A stretch of 64,000 nucleotides of DNA, from contig DDFH01000003.1 of NCBI GenBank assembly GCA_002337085.1, positions 186,001 to 250,000 on the forward strand, written 5' to 3'. Made by a program: the position numbers and the translations under genes. Under the pieces are notes generated by a model. That model worked only from the letters and a program-made list of their open reading frames with translations. It was not told the origin of the DNA and did not search any database. This document shows, one piece after another, positions 9,164-17,922 of this stretch; within the stretch, counting starts at the first letter, position 1, and every line of letters begins with the position of its first letter. Source of the DNA: Hyphomonadaceae bacterium UBA1933. GTDB taxonomy: Bacteria; Pseudomonadota; Alphaproteobacteria; Caulobacterales; Aquidulcibacteraceae.

Positions 9164-10768
9164 ATGAATGAATTAGCACGGCAATCAGCCCGCAGAAGAA
9201 CTTTTGCAATTATTTCCCACCCCGATGCGGGTAAAACCACTTTGACCGAAAACCTACTACTAACTGGTGGGGCAATTCGTATGGCGGGTGCGGTGCGTGC
9301 GCGTGGTGAACAACGCCGCACGACATCGGATTTCATGAATATTGAAAAAGAGCGCGGGATTTCGGTTTCGGCCTCGGTAATGACCTTTGAACACCGTGAT
9401 AATATCATAAACCTCCTTGATACCCCGGGGCACGAGGATTTCTCCGAAGATACTTATCGTACACTTACCGCCGCCGATAGTGCGGTTATGGTGCTTGACG
9501 CCGCAAAGGGTATCGAGCCGCAGACATTAAAATTATTCGAAGTTTGCCGCCTTCGCGATATTCCAATCATTACCTTTATCAATAAAATGGATCGCGAGGC
9601 CCAAGATCCAATGGAATTATTGGATGAGGTGGCAAGCAAACTTGCACTAGACCCCGCGCCAATTTTTTGGCCACAAGGGTCGGGTAATCGCTTTAAGGGC
9701 ATGGTTGATTTACGCAATAATAAATTCATCGCCTTTGAACGCCCACAACCAGGGCAGGCGGGCATGATAACCCATGAACGTATGCCACTTGATGAAGCCG
9801 GCAATCTTCTAAGCCCTGAAGAACTTGAAGAAATTCAAATGGGTGCGGAATTGGTGCAAGGTGGCTATTCTGAATTTAACCTGCAATCATTCCGCGAAGG
9901 GCATATGACCCCCGTGTTTTTTGGCTCGGCACTTCGTCAATTTGGTGTGGTGGATTTGCTTGATGGTCTTGTTGATTATGCCCCTCCACCACACAACACC
10001 AAATGCGCCATTAAAGGCGTGCAGTCAGAGGTTCACGCCGATGATAATGAGGTTGCGGGCTTTGTCTTTAAAATTCAGGCTAATATGGATCCTAACCACC
10101 GTGACCGCGTGGCAATGGTGCGTTTGGCAAGTGGTAAGTTTACGCGCGGTATGCGCCTTAAAACCCTTTCTGGTAAACAAATTGGCGTGCATAACCCCAT
10201 GATGTTTGTCGGGCAAGATCGTGAACTAACCGATGAGGCCTATGCCGGCGATATTATCGGCGTTCCCAATCACGGGGTTTTACGGGTTGGTGATAGTTTG
10301 TCGGTATCTGGCAATATTTCTTTTGTGGGTATTCCAAACTTTGCGCCCGAAATTTTGCGCCGTGTTTTTGTTAAAGACCCACTTAAAGCCAAGCATTTGG
10401 GCAAAGCATTGCGCGCACTTTCCGAAGAAGGTGTTACCCAGCTTTTCAGCCCTGATATTGGTTCTGACATGATTGTTGGCGCGGTGGGGCCATTGCAGTT
10501 TGACGTTTTGGTAGAACGCATCAAGGCGGAATATGGCCTTGAGGCAACATTTGAAGCCTGCCCGTATAATGCCGTGCGTTGGATAAGTGCCGAAAGCAAA
10601 GCCGACATGGACAATTTCATGGATCGCAACAAAATGGGCATTGCCCGCGACATTGATGATGATTTGGTATATCTCGGCAAATCCGCATGGGACATTGGCT
10701 ATGTCGCCGAAAAATTTCCCAAGATTGCTTTTAAAGCCGTGAAAGAACGCGAAGCAGGGAAATTGTAG
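9164..10768 (+). CDS. prfC: Peptide chain release factor 3
   Basis: GTPase that recycles RF1/RF2 from the ribosome after termination. About 534 aa, close to the usual length. The G1 loop is SHPDAGKTTLTE (about residue 20), the switch region is RGISVSASVMTF, G3 is DTPGHEDFSEDTYR, and G4 is NKMDREAQDPMELLDE. The RF3-specific C-terminal segment (LQFDVLVERIKAEYGLEATFE) is present. The start at 9164 (MNELARQ) has AAAGG 8 nt upstream; the 9113 start would add 17 non-conserved residues. Confidence 0.96.
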   Translation: MNELARQSARRRTFAIISHPDAGKTTLTENLLLTGGAIRMAGAVRARGEQRRTTSDFMNIEKERGISVSASVMTFEHRDNIINLLDTPGHEDFSEDTYRTLTAADSAVMVLDAAKGIEPQTLKLFEVCRLRDIPIITFINKMDREAQDPMELLDEVASKLALDPAPIFWPQGSGNRFKGMVDLRNNKFIAFERPQPGQAGMITHERMPLDEAGNLLSPEELEEIQMGAELVQGGYSEFNLQSFREGHMTPVFFGSALRQFGVVDLLDGLVDYAPPPHNTKCAIKGVQSEVHADDNEVAGFVFKIQANMDPNHRDRVAMVRLASGKFTRGMRLKTLSGKQIGVHNPMMFVGQDRELTDEAYAGDIIGVPNHGVLRVGDSLSVSGNISFVGIPNFAPEILRRVFVKDPLKAKHLGKALRALSEEGVTQLFSPDIGSDMIVGAVGPLQFDVLVERIKAEYGLEATFEACPYNAVRWISAESKADMDNFMDRNKMGIARDIDDDLVYLGKSAWDIGYVAEKFPKIAFKAVKEREAGKL

Positions 10769-11002
10769 GGGATTAATAATTAAAAATTATTTTATCGCAA
10801 TTTATGAACCCTGTGTGGGGCATTCACCAACCATGAACACAATTAACAAAAATCCCCCACCGAGGGCTGTTTTAGAGTTTTAAAGTATTTGCAAAAAATA
10901 TATGTGAAAAATTTTTGGAAACCGCGCTTTTCAAAAATTTTTCTCTATATAATACACTTTGCTAAGTGAGCCTGAAAGGCGAGGGTGGCAAAGTGAATAA
11001 AA
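10769..11002. other. Gene-free segment with two hairpins next to tRNA-Ser
   Basis: No coding potential is seen. Two inverted repeats stand out: GAAAAATTTTTG against CAAAAATTTTTC around 10908-10943, and CACTTTGC (10955-10962) against GCAAAGTG (10988-10995) enclosing a small GCC/GGC stem. Reading on the minus strand, both sit just after the tRNA 3' end and may help end or process that transcript. Neither has a clean T-tract. Confidence 0.45.
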
Positions 11003-11092
11003 TGGCGGACAGGGCGGGATTTGAACCCGCGATACCCTTGCGAGTATGCCGCATTTCGAGTGCGGTGCTTTCAGCCGCTCAGCCACCTGTCC
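11003..11092 (-). tRNA. tRNA-Ser, anticodon CGA
   Basis: Class II tRNA with a long variable arm. The acceptor stem pairs GGACAGG (11086-11092, read on the minus strand) with CCTGTCC (11007-11013), followed by discriminator G and an encoded CCA at 11003-11005. The anticodon stem CCGCA/TGCGG holds the loop CTCGAAA, giving anticodon CGA (plus-strand 11056-11058), which reads UCG. The T-arm GGGTTCAAATCCC is canonical. The length is 90 nt including CCA. Confidence 0.97.
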
Positions 11093-11146
11093 TTTATGGC
11101 TTGATTAGGCTTTGAAATTAAAGCTGTAAAGTGCAGGTTGCATCTA

Positions 11147-11207
11147 TCCTCCCCTGCGACCAAGGGGAGCGGGGGGGGGGTGGATTGCGTAGCAAGACGG
11201 AGGGGGC
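11147..11207. repeat. Dispersed palindromic repeat, type A (degenerate copy)
   Basis: A composite palindrome with a CCTCCCCT arm, an AGGGGAG arm, a second small stem and a GGAGGGGGC tail. It includes a run of about ten G. It matches other copies at 11621, 44609, 45156, 45413 and 47373, but its first stem is altered. It lies between tRNA-Ser and the DUF559 gene. Confidence 0.75.
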
Positions 11208-11215
11208 AAAATATT

Positions 11216-11584
11216 TCAAAGCCCCTTAAGTGTCTTTAATTCCCAAACCAGTTTCCCAAGAAATTCCAATATTCCACCAAGATTATTATAAATATCAAGG
11301 TTTCTTATTCTTATAATTTCAAAGCCTTTGGTTTTAAGATATTTTTCGCGTGATAAATCATTTTGCAATTCTTCATCGCTTATGTGTGTTGCGCCATCAA
11401 TTTCAATTATCAGACCTATTTCAATTGCGGCAAAATCAACAATGAATGGCGGGATTGGGTGTTGGCGGCGAAACTTCACGCCTTCAATATTTGCGCCTTT
11501 AATATGTTTCCAAATTATCGTTTCTGCCTTGGTAAGTTTTTGGCGGTTTTCTTTGGCAAAGTTTTGAATTTTGGGATTGCGCAT
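11216..11584 (-). CDS. DUF559 protein, Vsr/restriction-endonuclease-like fold
   Basis: A 122-aa protein from the ATG at 11584 (MRNPKIQNFAK). It has the DUF559 layout: LTKAETIIWKHIKG, then FRRQHPIPPFIVDFAA, LIIEIDGATH, and FEIIRIRNLDI. The V-D-F and E-I-D-G residues correspond to the metal-binding core of the PD-(D/E)XK-like fold. Such small nucleases are scattered and often travel with repeats. The longer start at 11671 would translate straight through the palindromic repeat at 11621-11668, so it is rejected. Type A repeats flank the gene on both sides. Its biological target is unknown. Confidence 0.85.
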   Translation of the reverse strand: MRNPKIQNFAKENRQKLTKAETIIWKHIKGANIEGVKFRRQHPIPPFIVDFAAIEIGLIIEIDGATHISDEELQNDLSREKYLKTKGFEIIRIRNLDIYNNLGGILEFLGKLVWELKTLKGL

Positions 11585-11620
11585 AATATATAGATTATTG
11601 GAGTTTGATATGGCGTCAAG

Positions 11621-11668
11621 CCCCCTCCGCCGCCTTTGGCGGCACCTCCCCCGTTTCACAGGGGAGGA
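11621..11668. repeat. Dispersed palindromic repeat, type A
   Basis: A well-preserved copy in minus orientation. CCTCCGCCG/GGCGGC forms one stem and CCTCCCCC/GGGGAGG the other. It sits between the 3' end of phaA and the start of the DUF559 gene. Confidence 0.85.
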
Positions 11669-11681
11669 CAATTCGCCTTAA

Positions 11682-12857
11682 TTACGCACGCTCAACGCAA
11701 AGTGCCACGCCCATGCCGCCGCCGATGCACAATGTTGCAAGGCCTTTTTTGGCGTCGCGTTTTTGCATTTCGGACAATAGGGTGCAAAGGATACGCGCGC
11801 CTGATGCGCCAACCGGGTGACCAATGGCGATTGCGCCGCCGTTTACGTTTACTTTATCGGTATCCCAACCCATATCGCGGTTTACGGCAATTGCCTGTGC
11901 GGCAAAAGCTTCATTGGCTTCGACAAGGTCAAGGTCTTTTACGTCCCAACCCGCAATCGCAAGTGCTTTTTTAGATGATGGAATTGGGCCGGTTCCCATA
12001 ATTGCAGGGTCAACGCCAACTGTTGCGTATGATTTAATAGTTGCAATTGGGGTAATGCCCAATTCATCAGCTTTGGCTTTTGACATTAAAACAATTGCCG
12101 CCGCACCATCATTAATACCAGACGCATTGCCCGCAGTTACAGTGCCGTCTTTTTTGAAAGCAGGCTTAAGGGCGGTCATACCTTCAAGGGTTGCACCGTG
12201 GCGGATATATTCGTCATTCTCAACCACAACATCGCCTTTACGGGTTTTGATGGTTACAGGAATGATTTCTTCTTTGAATTTTCCTGCTTTTTGTGCGGCT
12301 TCGGCTTTGTTTTGGGAAGCAACCGCAAACGCATCTTGCTCAGCGCGTGAAATTTGCCATTGTTCGGCAACGTTTTCGGCCGTGATACCCATGTGGTAAT
12401 CATGGAAAGCATCAGTCAAAGCATCGGTAAGCATGGTGTCATTAAAGGTAACGCCGCCCATTTTTTGACCATTACGAAGGAATGCCGCGTGATTTGCCTG
12501 TGACATTGATTCCATACCGCCTGCGATAACGACATCGGCTTGACCCGTTGCAATTTGCCCCGCAGCCAACGCAACAGCGCGAAGGCCAGAGCCACAAAGC
12601 TGATTAATTTGCCATGCCGGAACTTCATCTGGAATACCTGCGTTGCGGCTTGCTTGGCGCGCTGGGTTTTGCCCTTGTCCTGCTGAAAGGATTTGCCCAA
12701 GGATAACTTCATTAACATCGCTTGGCTTGATGCCAGCACGTTTTACGGCTTCTGCAATGGCAATTTTACCAAGGTCGTGTGCTTTTAATGATGAAAGGCC
12801 GCCCAAGAATGAGCCAACCGGCGTACGTGCAAATGATGCGATAACAATCTCTGTCAT
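11682..12857 (-). CDS. phaA: Acetyl-CoA C-acetyltransferase (beta-ketothiolase)
   Basis: Condenses two acetyl-CoA into acetoacetyl-CoA, the first step of polyhydroxybutyrate synthesis, or runs in reverse in degradation. 391 aa. The thiolase triad is present: the nucleophilic Cys in NQLCGSGLRAV (about residue 88), His in IAIGHPVGASG, and the second Cys in LCIGGGMGVA near the C-terminus. The start at 12857 (MTEIVIAS) has a strong AGGAGG 7 nt upstream; the 28-residue extension to 12941 is discarded. It is divergent from phaR, which supports a role in PHB metabolism. phaB and phaC are not in the window. Confidence 0.95.
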   Translation of the reverse strand: MTEIVIASFARTPVGSFLGGLSSLKAHDLGKIAIAEAVKRAGIKPSDVNEVILGQILSAGQGQNPARQASRNAGIPDEVPAWQINQLCGSGLRAVALAAGQIATGQADVVIAGGMESMSQANHAAFLRNGQKMGGVTFNDTMLTDALTDAFHDYHMGITAENVAEQWQISRAEQDAFAVASQNKAEAAQKAGKFKEEIIPVTIKTRKGDVVVENDEYIRHGATLEGMTALKPAFKKDGTVTAGNASGINDGAAAIVLMSKAKADELGITPIATIKSYATVGVDPAIMGTGPIPSSKKALAIAGWDVKDLDLVEANEAFAAQAIAVNRDMGWDTDKVNVNGGAIAIGHPVGASGARILCTLLSEMQKRDAKKGLATLCIGGGMGVALCVERA

Positions 12858-13028
12858 GAATTCCTCCTCAAAACTCCCTATTTTTTTTTGCTCTGCAGCA
12901 AAAGTGATAAATCCTTTATATCTTACAAAGTCGCTTGACAATTACTAAAGTATTGGTGTTGCATAAATTAATACTATTGTATAAGTGCTGCGATGCACAA
13001 GAACAAAATTAAAACTTGGGGTTAAAAA

Positions 13029-13583
13029 ATGTCCGGGAAAAAAGAAAAGGTTATTATCAAAAAATACGCCAATCGTCGCCTGTATAATACGGATTCTTCA
13101 TCCTATGTGACTTTGGAATTTTTATCACAGCTCGTGCGCGATGGTGTTGAATTTGTGGTTCTTGATGCAAAAACCGGTGAAGATATTACCCGTCAAGTTC
13201 TTACACAGATTATTTTTGAAGAAGAGAATGGTGATTCTAATCTTTTAAGCGTGAATTTCTTGCGTGATTTAATTTCTTATTATGGCAAAAGCGTTCAAAG
13301 TTTTTTTCCATCATATCTTGAAATGTCGATGAAAAACTTTGCACAATATCAAGATCAATGGCGCAAGGCGCTATCGGTTGGTGGTGAGAACCCTGGTTTT
13401 GACATGTTCTCAAATGCCATGAAGGCAAATATGGAAATGTTTACCAAAGCTGCACAGGCAATGACGGGAAACCCATTCTACCCTACGCCAAAAGAAGAGC
13501 CGCAACCTGATAGTCAGCTAAAAGCAATGCAGGATCAATTAAAAGCAATGCAAGAGCAATTAGACAAAATCGCAAAAAAATAG
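13029..13583 (+). CDS. phaR: Polyhydroxyalkanoate synthesis repressor PhaR
   Basis: DNA-binding regulator that represses phasin and PHB genes and also binds PHB granules. 184 aa. The N-terminal PHB-accumulation DNA-binding domain is unmistakable (KKYANRRLYNTDSSSYVTLE, about residues 8-27), followed by the central PHB_acc region (VNFLRDLISYYG, SFFPSYLEMSM) and a coiled-coil C-terminus (QLKAMQDQLKAMQEQLDKI). It is divergent from phaA, with about 170 nt of shared promoter DNA. Its 3' end nearly touches chpT. Confidence 0.96.
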   Translation: MSGKKEKVIIKKYANRRLYNTDSSSYVTLEFLSQLVRDGVEFVVLDAKTGEDITRQVLTQIIFEEENGDSNLLSVNFLRDLISYYGKSVQSFFPSYLEMSMKNFAQYQDQWRKALSVGGENPGFDMFSNAMKANMEMFTKAAQAMTGNPFYPTPKEEPQPDSQLKAMQDQLKAMQEQLDKIAKK

Positions 13584-13586
13584 CTT

Positions 13587-14243
13587 TTATCCTATCATTC
13601 CCGAAACTTCACTTTGCATGCGTGCGATAAGGGTTACGCTTTGTTCGTCTTCGCGGGCTGCAAGTTCAATTTTATTTTGTTTTGCCGTTAAAAATGCAAT
13701 GAAGGGCTGAATTGAGCGACCGTCAAAACCATCTTCTGGTGCGCGACCTTGTAATGACGCCCGCATGGCTGGCTTAAGGTTAACCCTGTAACCAGTTGCT
13801 TTTACCATTACCTCGTAATTATTTCCGTTTTTGGTGGTCACGACTTCGATTTCACCACCTCTTGGCAGGCTATCTATGGCAATCATAATAAGGTTCATCA
13901 AAACCCGCGCTAATGGTTTTGGAAATTCATTTTCGGTAATTTCCCACTTAAATTCCGGCTTTTGGGTGGCAATGAATTTTGCGGCAATGTTTTTCAAATC
14001 CGCAAGGCTTGAAGTTCCATTGCCAGCAGTAACCGAGCCAAAGATTGCGCGCATAAAGTCAACTTTTGCACCCGCTTGATTGGTCGAATTGCGAATAAGA
14101 CCGATTGCACTTTCGCGCATTTCTGGTGAATTATCACTTTCAAGGACATCTAGTGCCGTCGTTAATGCCTGTATAGGTGACGCAAGGTCATGACATACAC
14201 GTGAAGAGACAAGGGCGATAAGTTGGGAAACATCAATACTCAT
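13587..14243 (-). CDS. chpT: ChpT-like histidine phosphotransferase
   Basis: In Caulobacter, ChpT passes phosphate from the kinase CckA to CtrA and CpdR, controlling the cell cycle. This 218-aa protein has the expected phosphoacceptor helix LVSSRVCHDLASPIQALTTA with His18, a second helix of the DHp-like hairpin, and a degenerate kinase-like C-terminal domain (RVLMNLIMIAIDSLPRGGEIEV) that lacks clear ATP-binding G boxes, as in ChpT. It converges with phaR with a gap of only 3 nt. cckA, ctrA and cpdR are not in the window. The main alternative is a different HPt of the same family. Confidence 0.88.
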   Translation of the reverse strand: MSIDVSQLIALVSSRVCHDLASPIQALTTALDVLESDNSPEMRESAIGLIRNSTNQAGAKVDFMRAIFGSVTAGNGTSSLADLKNIAAKFIATQKPEFKWEITENEFPKPLARVLMNLIMIAIDSLPRGGEIEVVTTKNGNNYEVMVKATGYRVNLKPAMRASLQGRAPEDGFDGRSIQPFIAFLTAKQNKIELAAREDEQSVTLIARMQSEVSGMIG

Positions 14244-14287
14244 AAATCCTATTTGCCCCCAAAAAGGTAAAACTTAGTTAACTGAAT

Positions 14288-14318
14288 GCAAAAAAGGGGC
14301 GCATTATACGCCCCTTCG
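14288..14318 (-). terminator. Intrinsic terminator downstream of chpT
   Basis: AAGGGGCG (14294-14301) pairs with CGCCCCTT (14309-14316) around a 7-nt loop. Read on the minus strand it is followed by TTTTT. It lies between chpT and ydbL, both of which read leftwards, so it ends the transcript coming from ydbL. Confidence 0.8.
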
Positions 14319-14349
14319 TGATTATTGTAAAAAATAAATATAAAATATC

Positions 14350-14763
14350 TTATTTGCACGAAATAATTATAGAATTATCAGATGCTTGCGATGCTTTGGT
14401 TGCCGATGATTTTGCGCACCAAGTACCGCTTAAATCTTTCAGATATTCGCCATTGTTCAATTTTTGAATTTGATGCATTGCCTGAACGGTTGCCGCTTGG
14501 TCAACTGTACCACCAGTTTTGCTCGCAACATCGGTATAAACCGCACGACGACGTGCGTTAATTTCGTTGATTGCACGTTGCAAATCACCTTGGTCAGCAG
14601 TTGCAGACTTAACAAAGCCAAGATAACCATTTGCTTGTTCGCCAATGATTTTTGCAGATAATGCCTGATCCACAGGGCCGCCATTATCAACCGCAAGCGC
14701 CGCACCCGCACCAATAAGGGCAAGGGCAAAACCACCAAATAAGACCTTTGAAATGTTTTTCAT
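14350..14763 (-). CDS. ydbL: YdbL-family periplasmic protein (DUF1318)
   Basis: 137 aa with an N-terminal signal peptide (MKNISKVLFGGFALALIGAG, cleavage after AALA). The mature part contains the DUF1318 features GYLGFVKSATADQGDLQRA and INARRRAVYTDVASKTGG and ends with a C-terminal Cys-containing SGTWCAK segment. YdbL works with YnbE and the large inter-membrane phospholipid-transport protein YdbH in enterobacteria. The start at 14763 is chosen because GGAGA lies 7 nt upstream; two upstream in-frame ATGs are less well placed. The ynbE gene lies directly upstream. Confidence 0.88.
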   Translation of the reverse strand: MKNISKVLFGGFALALIGAGAALAVDNGGPVDQALSAKIIGEQANGYLGFVKSATADQGDLQRAINEINARRRAVYTDVASKTGGTVDQAATVQAMHQIQKLNNGEYLKDLSGTWCAKSSATKASQASDNSIIISCK

Positions 14764-14812
14764 CTTATTCTCCATAAACTTTCTCAAAAAACGTTCTTAG
14801 AATATAATATGC

Positions 14813-15031
14813 TTAGAATATACCGGGGTTAGTCTGTGCCGCTTTTTCAAGCTCATTTTCCATGCGTACCCGAACGTTTTGTTCAATCTTCATATTGATA
14901 TTGAGGTTAATCTCAATCGGCTTGTCCGGCACTTCAACTTTTACGGTTGGTGTGCAGGCAGCGGCACCAAGACCACCAAGCACAATCACGGGTAATATTA
15001 ATTTTTTCCCAATTGTTTTTGCATTCCGCAT
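14813..15031 (-). CDS. ynbE: YnbE-like lipoprotein
   Basis: A 72-aa lipoprotein with a signal sequence ending in a lipobox-like GAAAC, so the Cys would be acylated. The mature part is KVEVPDKPIEINLNINMKIEQ, the signature of YnbE. The start at 15031 has CAGGAGC upstream; the ATG at 15067 is weaker. It likely pairs with ydbL in the same operon. The usual third member ydbH is absent here; the upstream neighbour is an M16 peptidase. Confidence 0.88.
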   Translation of the reverse strand: MRNAKTIGKKLILPVIVLGGLGAAACTPTVKVEVPDKPIEINLNINMKIEQNVRVRMENELEKAAQTNPGIF

Positions 15032-15108
15032 TTCAAGCTCCTGAATAGTAACAATACTCACTATCACGATTTCATTATAGATAGAAAGCCTGAATGTGAT
15101 ATGAATTA

Positions 15109-16410
15109 CTAATTTATGAATGCTTTAATTGCTTTTTCGCCTGATTTTTTGCCAACTGCCGCCGCTGAATGATATGTGGGGTTCAATGATTTGGTGGCAA
15201 TCGCCTTTATCTCATCTGGTGTGGTCTCGCGAATGGCGCGGCTTATGGCATCGGTATCAAGGGTTTTACCCAAAACAAAGGCCTGTGAAATTGCAGCATT
15301 AACGCGTGATGATGGATTTTCAAGCGACATCATAAATGCGGTTTCAAAGGTTTTCTTGGCCCTTTGTAATTCACGCTCATCAGGGCCATTCATTGCCAAA
15401 TCTTCAATATGCCCCATTGTGCGTTTTATCACTTCGGCGGCATTTTGTGGTGCACATCCGGCAGATATAATAAACCGCCCAATATCAACATATTTTTCGG
15501 TATAGGCATCAATACCATAAACCAAGCCAAGGCGTTCGCGCAAATCTTGGAATAACCTTGATGCCATTCCACCACCCAAAAGGCCCGCAAAAATTTGTGA
15601 GGCATACATTTCATCCGAACCTGCCCCAGGGGCATAGGTTGAAATAGCGACTTGAAACTGTTCCATCCGTCTTGCTTCGAATAGGGCTTTGCGGGTGGCG
15701 ATACCATGCGCAAATTCAACCCTTGAGGCTGGTTTTAAATGCCCAAAAAAGCGGTTTGCCAATTCCATGCTTTGATTTTCATCAACCGCACCGCCAAAAG
15801 CAATAATAATATTGGCGGGGTTTAAATATGCGGCGTGGAATTTTTGGATTTGGTCAATGTCTAGCGCAGCAAGGCTTTGGGCATCACCCAATATTGGGCG
15901 ACCCAAAGGTTGATTTTCAAATGACGCCATTTGATTTAGGACGCTGCAACGATCTTCGGCATCGTCATAGGCCTCATTTAATTCGTGCAGAACGACATTT
16001 TTTTCAAGTTCGGCTTCTTTGGGGTCAAAATGCGGGCGCAAAACCAAATCGGCGCAAAGTGCGAATGCCTGCTCAATTTCATCACCTAAACAGCGGGCAT
16101 AAAACCCCGTCCGCTCATAAGAGGTGGCAGCGTTAAGATAAATGCCATGCGCTTCGGCATCTTCGGCGATTTGCGTTGCGTTGCGGTCGCCCGCACCCTT
16201 AAACACCAAATGTTCAAGAAAGTGGGCAATGCCATTATTGGTTTCGTCTTCGTTGCGCGTTCCAATGCCAACCCAAACCCCGATACAGGCACTTTTAAGC
16301 CCCGCAACCTTGTCGATAATTACGGTTGCACCATTTTCAAGGCGTTTAAGGCGGGCAAAGCCGCTATCGTTAATAATTGTTTTTGATGTAGTTTTTAATT
16401 TCAAGCTCAT
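15109..16410 (-). CDS. M16 zinc peptidase, mitochondrial-processing-peptidase-like
   Basis: 433-aa single-unit M16 peptidase, the bacterial relative of the mitochondrial processing peptidase beta subunit. The inverted zinc motif is HFLEH (H63, E66, H67) in GIAHFLEHLVFKG, with the distal Glu in HELNEAYDD. The Gly-rich loop region (AGLLGGGMASRLFQDLRERLGLVYG) is also typical. It has no signal peptide, so it is probably cytosolic. Its start overlaps the 3' end of thrC by 41 nt, an arrangement conserved in alphaproteobacteria and suggesting translational coupling. Confidence 0.93.
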   Translation of the reverse strand: MSLKLKTTSKTIINDSGFARLKRLENGATVIIDKVAGLKSACIGVWVGIGTRNEDETNNGIAHFLEHLVFKGAGDRNATQIAEDAEAHGIYLNAATSYERTGFYARCLGDEIEQAFALCADLVLRPHFDPKEAELEKNVVLHELNEAYDDAEDRCSVLNQMASFENQPLGRPILGDAQSLAALDIDQIQKFHAAYLNPANIIIAFGGAVDENQSMELANRFFGHLKPASRVEFAHGIATRKALFEARRMEQFQVAISTYAPGAGSDEMYASQIFAGLLGGGMASRLFQDLRERLGLVYGIDAYTEKYVDIGRFIISAGCAPQNAAEVIKRTMGHIEDLAMNGPDERELQRAKKTFETAFMMSLENPSSRVNAAISQAFVLGKTLDTDAISRAIRETTPDEIKAIATKSLNPTYHSAAAVGKKSGEKAIKAFIN

Positions 16411-17758
16411 CAGATTTTAATTTTTCAAACTTTTCTTTACGCTCAAATAAATCTTTGGCGTGTGGTGGAAGAGCGGGGTTAATTCCCAACACTTCAACAA
16501 TGGTTTCAGGGAATTTTGCCGGATGGGCGGTCGCAAGGATGATTTTTTGCGCGCCGTTTATCGGCGATTTAACACGGCTCGCATAGCCAACTGCGGTATG
16601 CGGGCAAATTACTTCTTTGGTTTCTTCAAAGCATGCTTTGATTGATTGGCGGGTTTCATTGTCATCAATTGTGCTTGGGACAAAGATTTCGCGAATATTT
16701 TTCAAAGTTTCAGGCTTTATAACAAAGGTTTTATCAGCTTTTAACGAATTATAATAGCCCACAATTTCTTTTGCATCATGGCCACCTAATTCAAACAAAA
16801 TGCGTTCAAAATTGCTCGGAACTTGAATATCCATTGCCGGTGAAATCGTGGCCTTGGATTCACCGGTAACTGCAAAAACGCCGCTTTCAAGTGAGGCGGC
16901 AAGGGCGTTATTGGCATTATTGGCAACCACGATATTACCAATATTCGCACCCAGCATTTTTGCGGCAAAGCCAGAAAAAGCATCGCCAAAATTGCCGGTT
17001 GGCACAATAAAGTCAGCGGGCTTATCAATTCCTGCTTTTGAAGCCGCAATTACAAAATAAACCGATTGCGCAATGATGCGCGCAAAATTCACGCTATTGA
17101 CAGGGGCAAGTTTTACTTCTTGAACAAATTTCTTATCGCCGAAAAAGCCTTTTAAAATTGCCTGCGCACGGTCAAAGTCACCGTCAAGAATAAGTGCATG
17201 GATATTATCGGCACCAGAAGCTGTCATAAAGCGTTTTTGCACTTCTGAAACACGACCATCTGGCATAAGGATAAAGGTTTCAATGCCCTTTTTGTTTTTA
17301 AATGCCTCAACAGCAGCGCCACCAGTATCGCCAGAAGTTGCGCAAACTACGCTTAAAGTGGCATTGTTTTTCGCAAGTATATATTCAAATAATGCGCCAA
17401 TCATTTGCATTGCCACATCTTTAAATGCCAATGACGGGCCGTGGAATAATTCAAGCAAATGCAAGTTTGGTGCGATTTGTTTTAATGGAACAACATCTTT
17501 ATCGTGCCATTGCTCGCCATATGCTTTTTGGCAAAGGGTAAGTGCGGTTTCAAAATTAATATCATTGCCCGCAAAAGCATGTAAAACATGCGCCGCAGTT
17601 TCATAATAAGGGGCGGTTTTTGCGTTTTCCAAAACGCTTTTTTCAAGCTTGGGCCAAATTTTTGGCACATATAACCCGCCATCAGGCGCAAGACCTTCGA
17701 TAATTGCTTGATTAAAGCCGACCTCGGGTGAATTACCGCGTGTTGAGATATATTCCAT
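16370..17758 (-). CDS. thrC: Threonine synthase
   Basis: PLP enzyme that converts O-phosphohomoserine to threonine in the cytosol. 462 aa. The N-terminal YISTRGNSPEVGFNQAI matches the thrC type I family; the PLP lysine is in GPSLAFKDVAMQ and the cofactor-phosphate loop in SGDTGGAAVEAF. A further conserved stretch is VPTGNFGDAFSGF. The start at 17758 has AGAGGG about 12 nt upstream, a long spacing. It is divergent from murI; the gap contains a loose TAAAAGCC/GGCTTTTA hairpin near 17817-17871 of unknown role. Confidence 0.96.
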   Translation of the reverse strand: MEYISTRGNSPEVGFNQAIIEGLAPDGGLYVPKIWPKLEKSVLENAKTAPYYETAAHVLHAFAGNDINFETALTLCQKAYGEQWHDKDVVPLKQIAPNLHLLELFHGPSLAFKDVAMQMIGALFEYILAKNNATLSVVCATSGDTGGAAVEAFKNKKGIETFILMPDGRVSEVQKRFMTASGADNIHALILDGDFDRAQAILKGFFGDKKFVQEVKLAPVNSVNFARIIAQSVYFVIAASKAGIDKPADFIVPTGNFGDAFSGFAAKMLGANIGNIVVANNANNALAASLESGVFAVTGESKATISPAMDIQVPSNFERILFELGGHDAKEIVGYYNSLKADKTFVIKPETLKNIREIFVPSTIDDNETRQSIKACFEETKEVICPHTAVGYASRVKSPINGAQKIILATAHPAKFPETIVEVLGINPALPPHAKDLFERKEKFEKLKSDELEIKNYIKNNY

Positions 17759-17922
17759 TTTGAACCAAAACCCTCTGATTTAATGTGGGATGCCTTTATT
17801 ATATAATGCCATAAAATAAAAGCCCCATATGCGTTTAATATTTTGAATGTTTTCATTCACGGGTGGCTTTTATGCGAATATAACAACTTTTATAATCATA
17901 ACAAAAGTTGTATTCGGTCATA

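Noticed and set aside
11585..11671. N-terminal extension of the DUF559 protein
   Set aside because: The extra residues translate the palindromic repeat; the conserved domain begins after the ATG at 11584.
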